Counted from the stretch's first letter, positions 43,953-53,275 are shown. The stretch is 64,000 nucleotides of DNA from JAAZGD01 sp034003765 (GCA_034003765.1 JAVEXZ010000011.1:1-64000); one strand, 5' to 3'. Program-made: numbers and translations. The notes: a model not told the origin generated them from the sequence alone.

Positions 43953-44969
43953 ATGAATAGCAATATGAATCAGTGGTTAGCCAAAACCTTGAAAGAAAAG
44001 AATAAAAAACCTTTCCCCTTACTGTCATATCCTGGAGTCCAGCTAATGGATGTTACTTTAGGGCAACTTGCAGCCAAGGGTGACCTTCAAGGGGAGGTCA
44101 TGTATAGAGTTGCCCAAAGGACCGATAGCTTGGCCTCCGTCAGCTTTATGGACCTTTCTGTAGAGGCAGAGGCTTTTGGAGCCCAAATAAAATTTTTTGA
44201 TGAAGAAGTCCCTACTGTTAAGGGGATACTCGTGGAGGACCAAGAGGCTGCTGTGAACCTAAAGGTTCCTCTTCTAGGTGGATTTCGAACAGGAGAGTTT
44301 ATTAAGGGTGCTTCTAAGGCTCGTGAACTTATAAGTGACCGGCCTGTTTTTGCTGGAATGATTGGCCCATTTTCTTTGGCGGGCCGTTTAGTGGATGTAA
44401 ACAAAGCCATGGTTTATTGCAAAAAGAACCCCTTACTACTGACCACTGTGTTGGATAAGGTTACTGAATTTTTGATTTCTTATGCTAGGGCATATAAGGA
44501 ACAGGGTTTGCATGGAGTTTTTATAGCGGAGCCTCTTGCAGGCCTTTTATCTCCAAAATTAGCGGAAGTTTTTTCGGAGCCATACGTGAGAGCTATTGTC
44601 CAGGCGGTTCAGGATGAGAATTTTATAGTTCTTTATCACAATTGTGGAGATGTGGCAGTTAAGATGACAGACTCTATACAGCGAACGGGGTGTGCTGCCT
44701 TCCATTTTGGCAACGCAGTAAAGATGAAAGATGTTTTGGAGCAAATGTCTCCAGATAAATTGGTGATGGGAAATATAGACCCTGCCTCTCTCTTTGTAGG
44801 GGGTAGCCCAGAAACAATGAGGAGACAAGTTCTTGACCTAATGGAAGAATGCGGATCCTATCCTAATTTTCTTGCCTCTTCAGGATGCGACATTCCCCAC
44901 AAAGCCTCTTGGGAAAATATTGATGCTTTTTTTGAAACTGTGAAAAATTATTACGAAAAAAGGAAATAG
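43953..44969 (+). CDS. UroD-family methyltransferase (MtbA/MtgA-type)
   Basis: A 338-residue TIM-barrel protein of the uroporphyrinogen-decarboxylase superfamily. Zinc-ligand positions are visible in VLYHNCGDVAVKM and the late SSGCDIPHKASWENIDA, as in methyltransferases that take a methyl group from a corrinoid protein. In bacteria lacking coenzyme M the acceptor is probably tetrahydrofolate, as proposed for MtgA. It is 156 bases after the MttB-like gene in the same direction. No RamA activase is in the window. Confidence 0.82.
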   Translation: MNSNMNQWLAKTLKEKNKKPFPLLSYPGVQLMDVTLGQLAAKGDLQGEVMYRVAQRTDSLASVSFMDLSVEAEAFGAQIKFFDEEVPTVKGILVEDQEAAVNLKVPLLGGFRTGEFIKGASKARELISDRPVFAGMIGPFSLAGRLVDVNKAMVYCKKNPLLLTTVLDKVTEFLISYARAYKEQGLHGVFIAEPLAGLLSPKLAEVFSEPYVRAIVQAVQDENFIVLYHNCGDVAVKMTDSIQRTGCAAFHFGNAVKMKDVLEQMSPDKLVMGNIDPASLFVGGSPETMRRQVLDLMEECGSYPNFLASSGCDIPHKASWENIDAFFETVKNYYEKRK

Positions 44970-45244
44970 GGGTAAAACAGCATCTTTAATATAAACCCTT
45001 TGAAAAAACCCGGGATAATAACCTTATTGTGTGATTAATTAATAGGGGATAAATTTAAGTAATACGGAGCCATAAATCGATGGTAAATCTGAGCGATATG
45101 TAGACAATAAATCTAAGATATATCCTATTAAAGTGTTTGATAAACTGAGTAAATTTAGTATATATATTATTGTTTTAATCCATCCTATGTTATATGATGG
45201 ATGTAAGAAAATACAGCATCAATAGAGGGAGGGTAAGACAGAAA

Positions 45245-47869
45245 ATGAATGATAAATTTGTTTATTTATTTACAGAGGGTAAGAGCGGGATGAAGGATTT
45301 GCTTGGTGGAAAAGGTGCTAATCTGGCAGAAATGACTAACCTTGGCATGCCTGTTCCACAAGGCTTTACAATAACTACGGAAGCCTGCACAAAATACTAT
45401 GAGGATGGAGAAAAAATATCTCCAGAAATTGAAAAAGAGATTTTTCAATATATTGAAAAACTCGAGGCTATCAGTGGTAAAAAGTTTGGGGATAAAAACA
45501 ATCCATTACTGGTCTCAATAAGATCTGGAGCAAGAGCTTCTATGCCAGGAATGATGGACACTGTTTTAAATTTAGGCATCAACGATGAAGTAGCAGAAGG
45601 TTTGATCCTTTTAACCCAAAACCCTCGTTTTGTGTACGACTCTTATCGTAGATTTATACAAATGTTTTCTGACGTTGTCATGGAATTAGGCAAAGAAGAA
45701 TTTTCTGAAATACTGGAAGATGTTAAGTCTAGATGGGAAGCCCCAGATGATGCAAGCATTCCTGAAGAAGGAATGAAGGAAGTTGTTGCCCTCTACAAAG
45801 CCCACTACAAGGAAAAGTTAGGCAGTGATTTTCCACAAGAACCAAGAGCTCAATTAATGGATTCAGTTAAAGCTGTATTTCGTAGTTGGGACAATCCGAG
45901 AGCAGTATCTTATAGGAGATTTAACGATATCCCAGCCAGCTGGGGCACTGCTGTTAATGTGCAATCAATGGTATATGGAAATATGGGTAATGATTCTGGC
46001 ACCGGAGTTGCATTCACTAGAAACCCAGCTACAGGAGAAAAGAAACTTTTCGGTGAGTTTTTAATAAATGCCCAAGGGGAAGATGTTGTGGCAGGAATAA
46101 GAACCCCTGAAGAAATAGACCAACTCAAGAAGATCATGCCAGACATTTATGATGAATTCAAAAAGATTGCAGAGAGATTGGATGACCATTATAAGGATAT
46201 GCAGGATATGGAGTTTACAATCGAAAATGGTAAACTCTACATGTTGCAAACTAGGAATGGAAAGAGAACGGCATCTGCGGCTCTAAGAATAGCAATAGAC
46301 CTAGTTGAAAGCGGTACATTAAGTAAAGAAGAGGCTCTACTAAAGGTGGACCCCAAACAGTTAGATGCACTTCTTCACCCTCAGTTTGATGTCAAGGCTA
46401 TAAAATCCGTAAAACCAAATGCCACAGGCTTAGCGGCTTCTCCTGGTGCTGCTTGCGGGAAAATATATTTTACTGCAGAAGAGGCAGTGGTTGCAGCAAA
46501 AGATGGCCCTGTCCTTTTAGTTAGAACTGAAACCTCACCTGAAGATATTGAAGGAATGCATGTTGCTCAAGGTATTTTAACGGCTAGGGGAGGAATGACA
46601 TCCCATGCGGCAGTAGTAGCAAGAGGTATGGGAACTTGCTGTGTATCTGGATGCAGCGAATTACATATTAATTATAAAAAGCGGCTGCTAAAGATTGGCG
46701 GCCTAGAAGTAAAGGAGGGGGAATGGATGTCCATTGATGGCACAAGTGGACATGTTTACATTGGCAAAATTCCATTAGTAGATGCTGAATTTACCCCAGA
46801 TTTCCACACTGTAATGGAGTGGGCGGATGAAATAAGACGTCTTAAGGTTCGAACTAATGCAGATACCCCTGAAGATGCTGCTACAGCTATTAAATTTGGT
46901 GCGGAAGGAATTGGTCTTACGCGAACAGAGCACATGTTTTTTAAAGAAGAACGTATTATGGCTGTAAGGGAAATGATCGTTTCAAACAATGAAGAGCAGA
47001 GAGCAAAAGCCTTAGAAAAACTATTACCCATGCAGCAGGAAGATTTTGAGGGAATTTATCGGGTTATGGAAGAAAGACCTGTAACAATAAGGCTGTTGGA
47101 TCCTCCTCTTCATGAATTTTTACCCAGAGAGGATAAGGATATCAAAGACTTGGCTGAGTTGATGAACTTAAACTTTGAAGATTTGAAGACCACTATTGAA
47201 CAACTTCATGAAACAAACCCCATGATGGGTCATAGGGGTTGCCGAATTTCAGTTAGCCACCCCGAAATTGCTAGAATGCAAACAAGGGCTATCATCCAAG
47301 CTGCTATTAAGGTTAAGAAAGAAACAGCTTTCAATATAGTGCCAGAGATTATGATCCCTTTAATCGGTGATAAAAAAGAAATGAGATATGTTAAGGATAT
47401 TGTCGTTAACGAGGCTGAAAAAATCTTGTCCCAGGAAAGGGCAGAATTAAAATACTTGGTGGGAACAATGATCGAAGTTCCACGAGCTGCATTATTAGCA
47501 GATCAGATTGCTGAAGAAGCAGAGTTCTTTAGCTTCGGAACAAATGATTTAACACAGATGGCATATGGATTCAGTAGAGATGATTCCAGCGTCTTCCTTG
47601 AGAATTACTACAAACAGGGGATTTTTGAAAGTGATCCCTTCGTAAAACTTGACCAAGAAGGAACTGGGAAGTTGGTCAAGATGGGTGTAGAACTTGGGCG
47701 AAAAAGCAAAAAGGATTTGAAGATTGGGATTTGTGGCGAACACGGTGGAGACCCAGCATCAGTAGAGTTCTTTAATGAAATAGGCCTTGATTATGTATCC
47801 TGCTCTCCTTACAGAGTTCCCATTGCAAGACTTGCAGCAGCTCAGGCAGTTATAAAGCAAAAGAAATAG
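45245..47869 (+). CDS. ppdK: Pyruvate, phosphate dikinase
   Basis: An 874-residue enzyme, the usual length, when started at ATG 45245 (MNDKFVYLFTEGKSG); an upstream in-frame ATG at 45194 would add 17 atypical residues. It interconverts pyruvate, ATP and phosphate with PEP, AMP and pyrophosphate. The swivelling His454 sits in GGMTSHAAVVARGMGTCC, and the N-terminal ATP-grasp and C-terminal PEP barrel (FGTNDLTQMAYGFSRDD, CGEHGGDP) are intact. The Shine-Dalgarno GGGAGGG is about 11 bases away. It may replace or complement pyruvate kinase in glycolysis. Confidence 0.95.
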   Translation: MNDKFVYLFTEGKSGMKDLLGGKGANLAEMTNLGMPVPQGFTITTEACTKYYEDGEKISPEIEKEIFQYIEKLEAISGKKFGDKNNPLLVSIRSGARASMPGMMDTVLNLGINDEVAEGLILLTQNPRFVYDSYRRFIQMFSDVVMELGKEEFSEILEDVKSRWEAPDDASIPEEGMKEVVALYKAHYKEKLGSDFPQEPRAQLMDSVKAVFRSWDNPRAVSYRRFNDIPASWGTAVNVQSMVYGNMGNDSGTGVAFTRNPATGEKKLFGEFLINAQGEDVVAGIRTPEEIDQLKKIMPDIYDEFKKIAERLDDHYKDMQDMEFTIENGKLYMLQTRNGKRTASAALRIAIDLVESGTLSKEEALLKVDPKQLDALLHPQFDVKAIKSVKPNATGLAASPGAACGKIYFTAEEAVVAAKDGPVLLVRTETSPEDIEGMHVAQGILTARGGMTSHAAVVARGMGTCCVSGCSELHINYKKRLLKIGGLEVKEGEWMSIDGTSGHVYIGKIPLVDAEFTPDFHTVMEWADEIRRLKVRTNADTPEDAATAIKFGAEGIGLTRTEHMFFKEERIMAVREMIVSNNEEQRAKALEKLLPMQQEDFEGIYRVMEERPVTIRLLDPPLHEFLPREDKDIKDLAELMNLNFEDLKTTIEQLHETNPMMGHRGCRISVSHPEIARMQTRAIIQAAIKVKKETAFNIVPEIMIPLIGDKKEMRYVKDIVVNEAEKILSQERAELKYLVGTMIEVPRAALLADQIAEEAEFFSFGTNDLTQMAYGFSRDDSSVFLENYYKQGIFESDPFVKLDQEGTGKLVKMGVELGRKSKKDLKIGICGEHGGDPASVEFFNEIGLDYVSCSPYRVPIARLAAAQAVIKQKK

Positions 47870-48134
47870 GGATTCAGTTACTTGGTACAAATTGAGAGTG
47901 CCATAATTTTATGGCATAATTCTAGGGAACGGAAGTGAGAGTGTGGTTGCAAAAACCTAAGACTCAGTTGCATCATATATAGACAAATATCCTATAACTT
48001 TTAAACAAGAGAGATCTAACCAAGATCCTATATGCTCTGAAGCCGCATTGGAAGTTGCAGGAAGTAATTAGGTAAAAAAGATTATCATAGAACGTCCCTT
48101 GTAGTTTTTGCTAAATCTAAAATAAAGAGACTGA

Positions 48135-48168
48135 GGCACTGTCTTTTAGAACTTCAAAAGATAGTGCC
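48135..48168 (+). terminator. Hairpin, probable ppdK terminator
   Basis: GGCACTGTCTTTT (48135-48147) pairs with AAAAGATAGTGCC (48156-48168) with one G-T pair, followed by CTTTCACTTT. Confidence 0.6.
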
Positions 48169-48304
48169 CTTTCACTTTACCACATGGATATCGTGTTTTA
48201 TAGATCTATACAGAAAGGTTAAGTTTATAAATACTTAGGTCTATAATCCTGAGCGCCCAAATTAATATTTGATGGGAGTTCTAGGGTATTTGGTGACAAA
48301 GTCC

Positions 48305-48334
48305 CTTTTAATCCAGACAAATTTAGACTATAAT
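48305..48334 (+). promoter_or_regulatory. Candidate promoter of the tRNA-Sec/sel operon
   Basis: A perfect TATAAT at 48329-48334, 25 bases before the tRNA. No good -35 is present at 17-18 bases (CTTTTA/TTTTAA), so a weak or activator-dependent promoter is likely. Confidence 0.35.
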
Positions 48335-48358
48335 ATATTTGTACTTATTTGTACTTAT

Positions 48359-48455
48359 GGGAGTGGATGGGTCCTGGTGGGTTCCACGGACTTCAAATCC
48401 GATGTGGGGTGGTTCTGCCGTCCTAGGTGGGTTCGATTCCCACACATTCCCGCCA
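48359..48455 (+). tRNA. selC: tRNA-Sec (anticodon UCA)
   Basis: A 97-base tRNA including CCA. The anticodon loop CTTCAAA gives UCA at 48393-48395. It has the long acceptor/T-stem stack of tRNA-Sec (GGGAGTG against CATTCCC, extended by a non-paired base) with T-arm GTGGG TTCGATT CCCAC, and a long variable arm (about 48403-48424). It lies 27 bases before selD and reads UGA codons as selenocysteine. Confidence 0.95.
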
Positions 48456-48481
48456 AAATTAAAGAGAAAGGGGGAACATCT

Positions 48482-49540
48482 GTGACAGCTAAAGAAAAAA
48501 GAAGACTTACAGAACTGTCCTCTAAATCTGGTTGAGCAAGCAAAATGGATCCGGCAACCTTGGCCCAAGTTTTGCGGCATTTGGACCGGAATGATAGAGA
48601 AAAAGATCCAAGAGTGTTGGTTGATTTTGATTTAATGGACGATGCAGGAGTTTATCAATTAACGGATGACCTGGCTTTAGTTCAAACAGTTGACTTCTTT
48701 ACACCCATTGCGGATGATCCCTTTACCTTTGGACAAATAGCAGTAACCAATGCCCTAAGCGATGTTTATGCCATGGGGGCAAAACCCTTAACGGCCTTAT
48801 CTGTTGCCTGTTTCCCTGAAGATTTGGATCCTGAGATCCTGGCTCAGATATTAAAGGGCGGGGAATCAAAGTTAAAAGAGGCTGGAGTAGCTTTACTTGG
48901 AGGCCACACAGTAAACGATAAAGAATTAAAGTATGGCCTTTCTGTTACAGGGACTGTGCATCCTCTTAGGGTATTAACTAATGCTGGAGCTGAGGTTGGG
49001 GACATCTTGATCCTAACAAAACCCTTAGGCACAGCTGTTTTGACTACAGCTTTGAAAGCAGGCCTAGTAACAGAAAATGATATTTCCCAATGTATCTTGT
49101 CCATGGCAACACTGAATAAGAGGGCTATGGAAGTAATGGTAGAAGTGGGAGTTAATGGATGTACTGATATAACTGGCTTTGGCCTTATTGGCCATGGTGT
49201 TGAAATGGCAAAGGCAGCAAACCTTCAGTTGGAAATAGACTGGGATAAGCTCCCCTTATTTCCTCAGGTTATGGAATTCATAGAAAAAGGAGCCGTTCCT
49301 GGTGGTAGCTATTCCAACCTGGAGTACTTTCAACAGGATGTATTCTTAGGAGGGAGGAGTCAAAATGAAAAACTACTTCTTTTTGATCCTCAGACATCAG
49401 GGGGACTATTAATTTCAGTATCTCCAGCCCTTGCAGAGGATTTGCTAGATAAAATTAATAGTGGGCAAGCAATTAAGGGCGCAGTAATTGGTCAGGTTAA
49501 AGAAAAAACAAAAGAGGACCCCTACTTGTTAGTGGTCTAA
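48482..49540 (+). CDS. selD: Selenide, water dikinase (selenophosphate synthetase), Sec-containing
   Basis: 352 residues when UGA 48533-48535 is read as Sec (residue 18). The start is GTG 48482 behind AAAGGGGGAACATCT. The N-terminus LTELSSKSG-U-ASK aligns with E. coli SelD LTQYSHGAG-C-GCK: Sec at the catalytic Cys17 position, and Lys21 matches the essential Lys20. The following frame, starting at ATG 48545, would lack these residues. Downstream ADDLALVQTVDFF-type and GGHTVNDKELKYGLSVTG motifs confirm SelD. It makes selenophosphate from selenide and ATP. It is the first protein gene after tRNA-Sec and is followed by selA. Confidence 0.9.
48551..48576 (+). promoter_or_regulatory. Candidate bacterial SECIS hairpin in selD
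   Basis: CCGGCAA (48551-48557) pairs with TTGCGG (48571-48576) with a bulged G, and CTTG/CAAG closes a GCC loop inside. It begins 15 bases after the UGA, within the spacing of bacterial SECIS elements bound by SelB. The pairing is by eye. Confidence 0.5.
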
Positions 49541-49552
49541 AAGGAGGAATCC

Positions 49553-50983
49553 TTGGAAAACAAATCATTGCAGGACTGCCTTCGAGCAGTTCCTTCAGTA
49601 AACGATATTATAGAACTTGAGGAAATAAAGGCTTTAATTGAAAGCTATGGTAGAACTCTGGTCTTGGAAAAAATCCAAGACCTTATTTCAATGGTTAAAG
49701 AAGATATTAAACTAAGCTTTCATGGGGGTGAGGACACCCAAACCCCAGAAGAAATAGGGGAGTATTTACTAAAAAACCTGAATAATCTTCTTGAGCTTGA
49801 GGACTTAAACCGCCTAAAAAGGCTGGTTAATGGAACGGGGATTGTTCTTCACACTAACTTGGGAAGAGCCCCTTTGCCAAAAAGTGTTTTAGATGTTTTG
49901 GACGAAAACCTTGGAGGATATTGCAACCTAGAGTATGACCTTTTAGAGGGAAAAAGAGGGTCCCGCCATGATCATATGGACTCATTACTAAGGGAAATAA
50001 CTGGGGCAGAGGCAAGTTTAGTTGTAAACAATAATGCGGCAGCAGTATTCCTTTGCCTCAACACCTTTGCCAAAAACAAGGAGGTTCTTGTTTCCCGTGG
50101 CCAGTTAGTTGAAATTGGTGGTAGCTTTAGAATCCCTGATATTATAGAGCAAAGTGGCTGCTATATGGTAGAAGTTGGGACTACAAACAAAACCAAAATT
50201 GAGGATTATGAGAGGGCCATCAGCTCTGAAACAGAGATTCTCTTAAAGGTTCATACCAGTAATTATAAAATAACTGGTTTTACTCAAGCCCCTTCATTAA
50301 AAGAAATGGCTTCTTTGGCCGCTAAAAAAGATATCTTATTCTTTGAGGATTTGGGCAGCGGATGCCTTGTAGATTTGACAAGGATTGGACTCCCTTATGA
50401 AAGTCGTGTTCAAGACTCTGTAAAGGAAGGCCTTGACCTTATAACCTTTAGTGGGGACAAGCTTTTGGGAGGGCCTCAGGCAGGTATAATTGTGGGTAAA
50501 AGAGCAGCCATAGAGGCTCTTAAAAAAAATCCTTTGGCCAGAGCCTTTAGGTGCGACAAAACCACTATCTCAGCTCTTTATCAGGTTTTGACCCTATATC
50601 GAGATGAAGAAAGAGCTTTCAAGGAAATTCCCGTTTTGGCTATGATGGGGCAAAAAACTCAGACCCTACTTGCTCAGGCAGTGAGCCTAAAAGAGTTAAT
50701 AGATAAGAGCCTTAAAGAAGAGATTAAAATTCAGGTTAGCCAGGTTAAGGCTGAGGTAGGTGGGGGATCTCTACCTGGGGTATTGGTAGAAAGCCCAGTG
50801 GTGTCAATAGAGCCTATTAATGCTAACATTAATAGGCTTCAGGAGGCAATGAGGACCTTGCCTATCCCTATAATTGCACCCATTGAACATGATAGGATTT
50901 TAATACATATGAGAACCCTTAATGAGGGAGATAGGGAAAATATTTTGAATGGCTTAAGGTCAATTTTTGGAGAAGGCCTATGA
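49553..50983 (+). CDS. selA: L-seryl-tRNA(Sec) selenium transferase
   Basis: A 476-residue PLP enzyme converting Ser-tRNA(Sec) to Sec-tRNA(Sec) using selenophosphate. The start is TTG 49553 behind AAGGAGGAATCC; no ATG fits. The N-terminal domain (RAVPSVNDIIELEEIKALIE) contacts the tRNA. The PLP Lys303 is in TFSGDKLLGGPQAG, and NNNAAAVFLCLN and VSRGQLVEIGGSFRIP are typical. Its stop overlaps the selB start by 4 bases. Confidence 0.95.
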   Translation: MENKSLQDCLRAVPSVNDIIELEEIKALIESYGRTLVLEKIQDLISMVKEDIKLSFHGGEDTQTPEEIGEYLLKNLNNLLELEDLNRLKRLVNGTGIVLHTNLGRAPLPKSVLDVLDENLGGYCNLEYDLLEGKRGSRHDHMDSLLREITGAEASLVVNNNAAAVFLCLNTFAKNKEVLVSRGQLVEIGGSFRIPDIIEQSGCYMVEVGTTNKTKIEDYERAISSETEILLKVHTSNYKITGFTQAPSLKEMASLAAKKDILFFEDLGSGCLVDLTRIGLPYESRVQDSVKEGLDLITFSGDKLLGGPQAGIIVGKRAAIEALKKNPLARAFRCDKTTISALYQVLTLYRDEERAFKEIPVLAMMGQKTQTLLAQAVSLKELIDKSLKEEIKIQVSQVKAEVGGGSLPGVLVESPVVSIEPINANINRLQEAMRTLPIPIIAPIEHDRILIHMRTLNEGDRENILNGLRSIFGEGL

Positions 50984-52923
50984 AGCATGTGACAATGGGA
51001 ACTGCAGGCCACATAGACCATGGAAAAACCACCCTTGTTAAGGCCCTTACTGGAGTAGATACGGATCGCTTGTCTGAAGAAAAGAAACGAGGAATCACCA
51101 TTGAACTGGGCTTTGCTCCCTTAATCTTACCCTCAGGTATCCGGGTATCCACAGTGGATGTTCCTGGCCATGAAAAGTTTTTGAAAACAATGGTTGCAGG
51201 GGTATCTGGAATTGATTTTGCCCTATTTGTAGTTGCCGCTGACGAAGGAGTTATGCCCCAGACAAAGGAACACCTAGACGTTCTTAATGTTCTTGGGATA
51301 GAAAAGGGAATTGTAGCCTTGACCAAAAGTGATTTGGTTGATGAAGATGAAATCTCAGAGAGAATTCAAGAAATTGAAGTCCTTCTCAAAGCTACTTCTT
51401 TGGAAGGTTCCCCTATTATCCCAGTATCTGTTGTTGATGGTAGCGGAATAAGTTCCCTGATAGAGGCCATTGATAATAAAGCCCGTTTAATTATAGACCA
51501 ACCTGCCCATGGGCTTTTTCGTATGCCAGTGGATAGAGTCTTTACTATGGATGGCCACGGTACTGTAGTTACGGGAACTATTATTGGAGGCAAGATAAAT
51601 AAAGGAGACCAGGTAGAGATTCTTCCTGAAGGAATATTGGCTAAAGTAAGAAACATCCAGGTCCATAATGAATCCCTGGACCAAGGGATAATTGGAGACC
51701 GTTGTGCTATTAACTTAGCCAGAGTTGAAAAAAGAGAGATACATAGGGGTTCAGTTATAACAAAGCCAAATAGCATGAAAACGTCGAGCCTCTTAGATGT
51801 TTCCCTAATGACAGTAAAAGCTATTGACCCACTTCATCACAACCAGCGAGTTCATGTTCACTTGGGAACCAAAGAAGTGTTAGGCCGTATTCGTTTGCTA
51901 GAAAGTGATGCAATTGAAGAAAATAGCAGGGGTTATGCACAACTGAGATTGGAAGAACCAATAGTAGCCCAAAGAGGTGATAGGTTTATTATAAGGGCAT
52001 ATTCTCCCCTTGTAACCTTGGGTGGGGGCTCAGTTCTTTGGTCACAAACAGACCATAGAAAACGTTTCGAATCTGGACAGATGGAGGAACTAGAAAGATT
52101 AGATGAAGGGGATCCAAAGGATCTATTGCTCTATAGATTAGAGGAGGAAGCCAAGCTCTTTACCAGCAAAGAGCTCCAGGGGCTGCCTTTAACCCATGAG
52201 GAAGAGGGAAAAAACAAGCCATCTAGTCCAAATACTAGCAATTCTTTAGAAACATTGTTAGTAGAAGGAAAAATTGGGTATTTAGATGGGGTGGATAAGT
52301 ACTTTGGAATGGTCCACCAAGGCCAATGGGATCAGATGCTTGTAAAAGAATTAGCCAATACTTACAAGAAATATCCCTACCGCTATCAACTATCAAAGGA
52401 AGAAATAAAGAGCAAAGTCTTCCCCTCTTGGACCTTGAAAGACCTAAGTGCTCTTCTTAAAAAACTATCTCATAGTGGCAGTTTAAGTTTGGATGGTATA
52501 TATGTTTCTGAAAAGAATGGGGTGGAAAAGGCTAAGATCTACGAAAAACCAAAAGTCCAAAGGCTAGAAAAATATCTCTTGGAACACTTAATGGTGGCAT
52601 CATCAGCCCCCCTTATAAGTGAAGACCTAGGCCTAGCCTTGGAAGAAACAAAAGAAATACTAGCTTTTTTGGAAGCAGCGAAATTGGCTAAGTCCCTTGG
52701 TGATGGTACATATATTCATAATAAAGGTTTGCAAAAAGGGCAGGAAATTTTAAGAGATATATTGGATCGAGAAGGTGAGATTACAGTAGCCCAGTATAGG
52801 GATAAGTTAGGAAGCGGCAGAAAAACTGCTATTGCTCTTCTTGAATACTTTGACAAGATGCAAGTTACCCTACGCAATGATTTGATACGCAAGCCAGGCC
52901 CCCGTTACAGGGAAGTCTTATAG
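50980..52923 (+). CDS. selB: Selenocysteine-specific elongation factor
   Basis: A 647-residue GTPase. G1 AGHIDHGKTTLVKAL and the SEEKKRGITIELGFA switch with DVPGHEKFLKTMV (G3) are the EF-Tu-like core that carries Sec-tRNA(Sec). Beta-barrel domains follow, then a C-terminal region of four winged helices (about residues 400-647; SAPLISEDLGLALEETKE, GEITVAQYRDKLGSGRKTAI) that binds SECIS hairpins. It overlaps selA (ATGA), which indicates co-translation. Confidence 0.95.
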   Translation: MKHVTMGTAGHIDHGKTTLVKALTGVDTDRLSEEKKRGITIELGFAPLILPSGIRVSTVDVPGHEKFLKTMVAGVSGIDFALFVVAADEGVMPQTKEHLDVLNVLGIEKGIVALTKSDLVDEDEISERIQEIEVLLKATSLEGSPIIPVSVVDGSGISSLIEAIDNKARLIIDQPAHGLFRMPVDRVFTMDGHGTVVTGTIIGGKINKGDQVEILPEGILAKVRNIQVHNESLDQGIIGDRCAINLARVEKREIHRGSVITKPNSMKTSSLLDVSLMTVKAIDPLHHNQRVHVHLGTKEVLGRIRLLESDAIEENSRGYAQLRLEEPIVAQRGDRFIIRAYSPLVTLGGGSVLWSQTDHRKRFESGQMEELERLDEGDPKDLLLYRLEEEAKLFTSKELQGLPLTHEEEGKNKPSSPNTSNSLETLLVEGKIGYLDGVDKYFGMVHQGQWDQMLVKELANTYKKYPYRYQLSKEEIKSKVFPSWTLKDLSALLKKLSHSGSLSLDGIYVSEKNGVEKAKIYEKPKVQRLEKYLLEHLMVASSAPLISEDLGLALEETKEILAFLEAAKLAKSLGDGTYIHNKGLQKGQEILRDILDREGEITVAQYRDKLGSGRKTAIALLEYFDKMQVTLRNDLIRKPGPRYREVL

Positions 52924-52960
52924 ATAAGAAGGATTAATTGAAAAGGTGGGAGGTGAAAAA

Positions 52961-53260
52961 ATGATTAAAGTAACTAAGGCGGCTTCAGACAAATTCAAAG
53001 AACTGGCTGCTAAGAATGGAAACTCAGATCAAATAATGCTTCGAATTACATTCGGAGGCATTAGTTGAGGAGGCCCAAGACTTCTTTTGTCTCTGGATGA
53101 GACAAAGCAAAAAGGAGATATTGTGGTTGAGGCTGATGGCATGAAGGTTGTTTATACCAAGCAAATTGAAGGCCACGTGGACAGAGCTACTGTTGACTAT
53201 CGTGATAAATGGTATGACAGAGGCTTTAGATTAGTAGGATTGCCATATGGTTCTTGTTAA
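52961..53260 (+). CDS. HesB-like selenoprotein
   Basis: 99 residues when UGA 53066-53068 is read as Sec36. The start is ATG 52961 behind GGGAGGTGAAAAA. The translation includes LRITFGGIS-U-GGPRLLLSLDE; the HesB-like selenoprotein and Cys-homologue family carries SU/CGGP followed by LALDE here. The frame then continues uninterrupted to TAA 53258 and ends in GSC. A-type Fe-S carriers (IscA/HesB) share the fold but not the Sec motif. It directly follows selB, which suggests a client encoded with its own machinery. Function in iron-sulfur or redox chemistry is inference; related selenoproteins are known but poorly characterised. Confidence 0.85.
53075..53096 (+). promoter_or_regulatory. Candidate bacterial SECIS hairpin in the HesB-like gene
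   Basis: CCA-AGAC (53075-53081) pairs with GTCT-C-TGG (53089-53096) with one bulged C, around a TTCTTTT loop. It starts 6 bases after the UGA codon. The U-rich loop is atypical of the E. coli fdhF element. Confidence 0.5.
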
Positions 53261-53275
53261 AGAATAGAATAACAA

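Larger units (their letters stand above)
47870..48358 (+). other. Intergenic region before the selenocysteine locus
   Basis: No gene is supported. It contains the ppdK terminator (48135-48168) and a candidate promoter just before tRNA-Sec. A short open stretch ends CSEAALEVAG at about 48070, which could be a gene remnant but has no start or partner. Confidence 0.5.

Noticed and set aside
48269..48535. Open frame on the plus strand ending just before selD
   Set aside because: It crosses the tRNA-Sec gene; only its last 17 codons are real, as the N-terminus of SelD before the Sec codon.
48323..48580. Minus-strand open frame over tRNA-Sec
   Set aside because: It is antisense to the tRNA and the selD start, without a family match.
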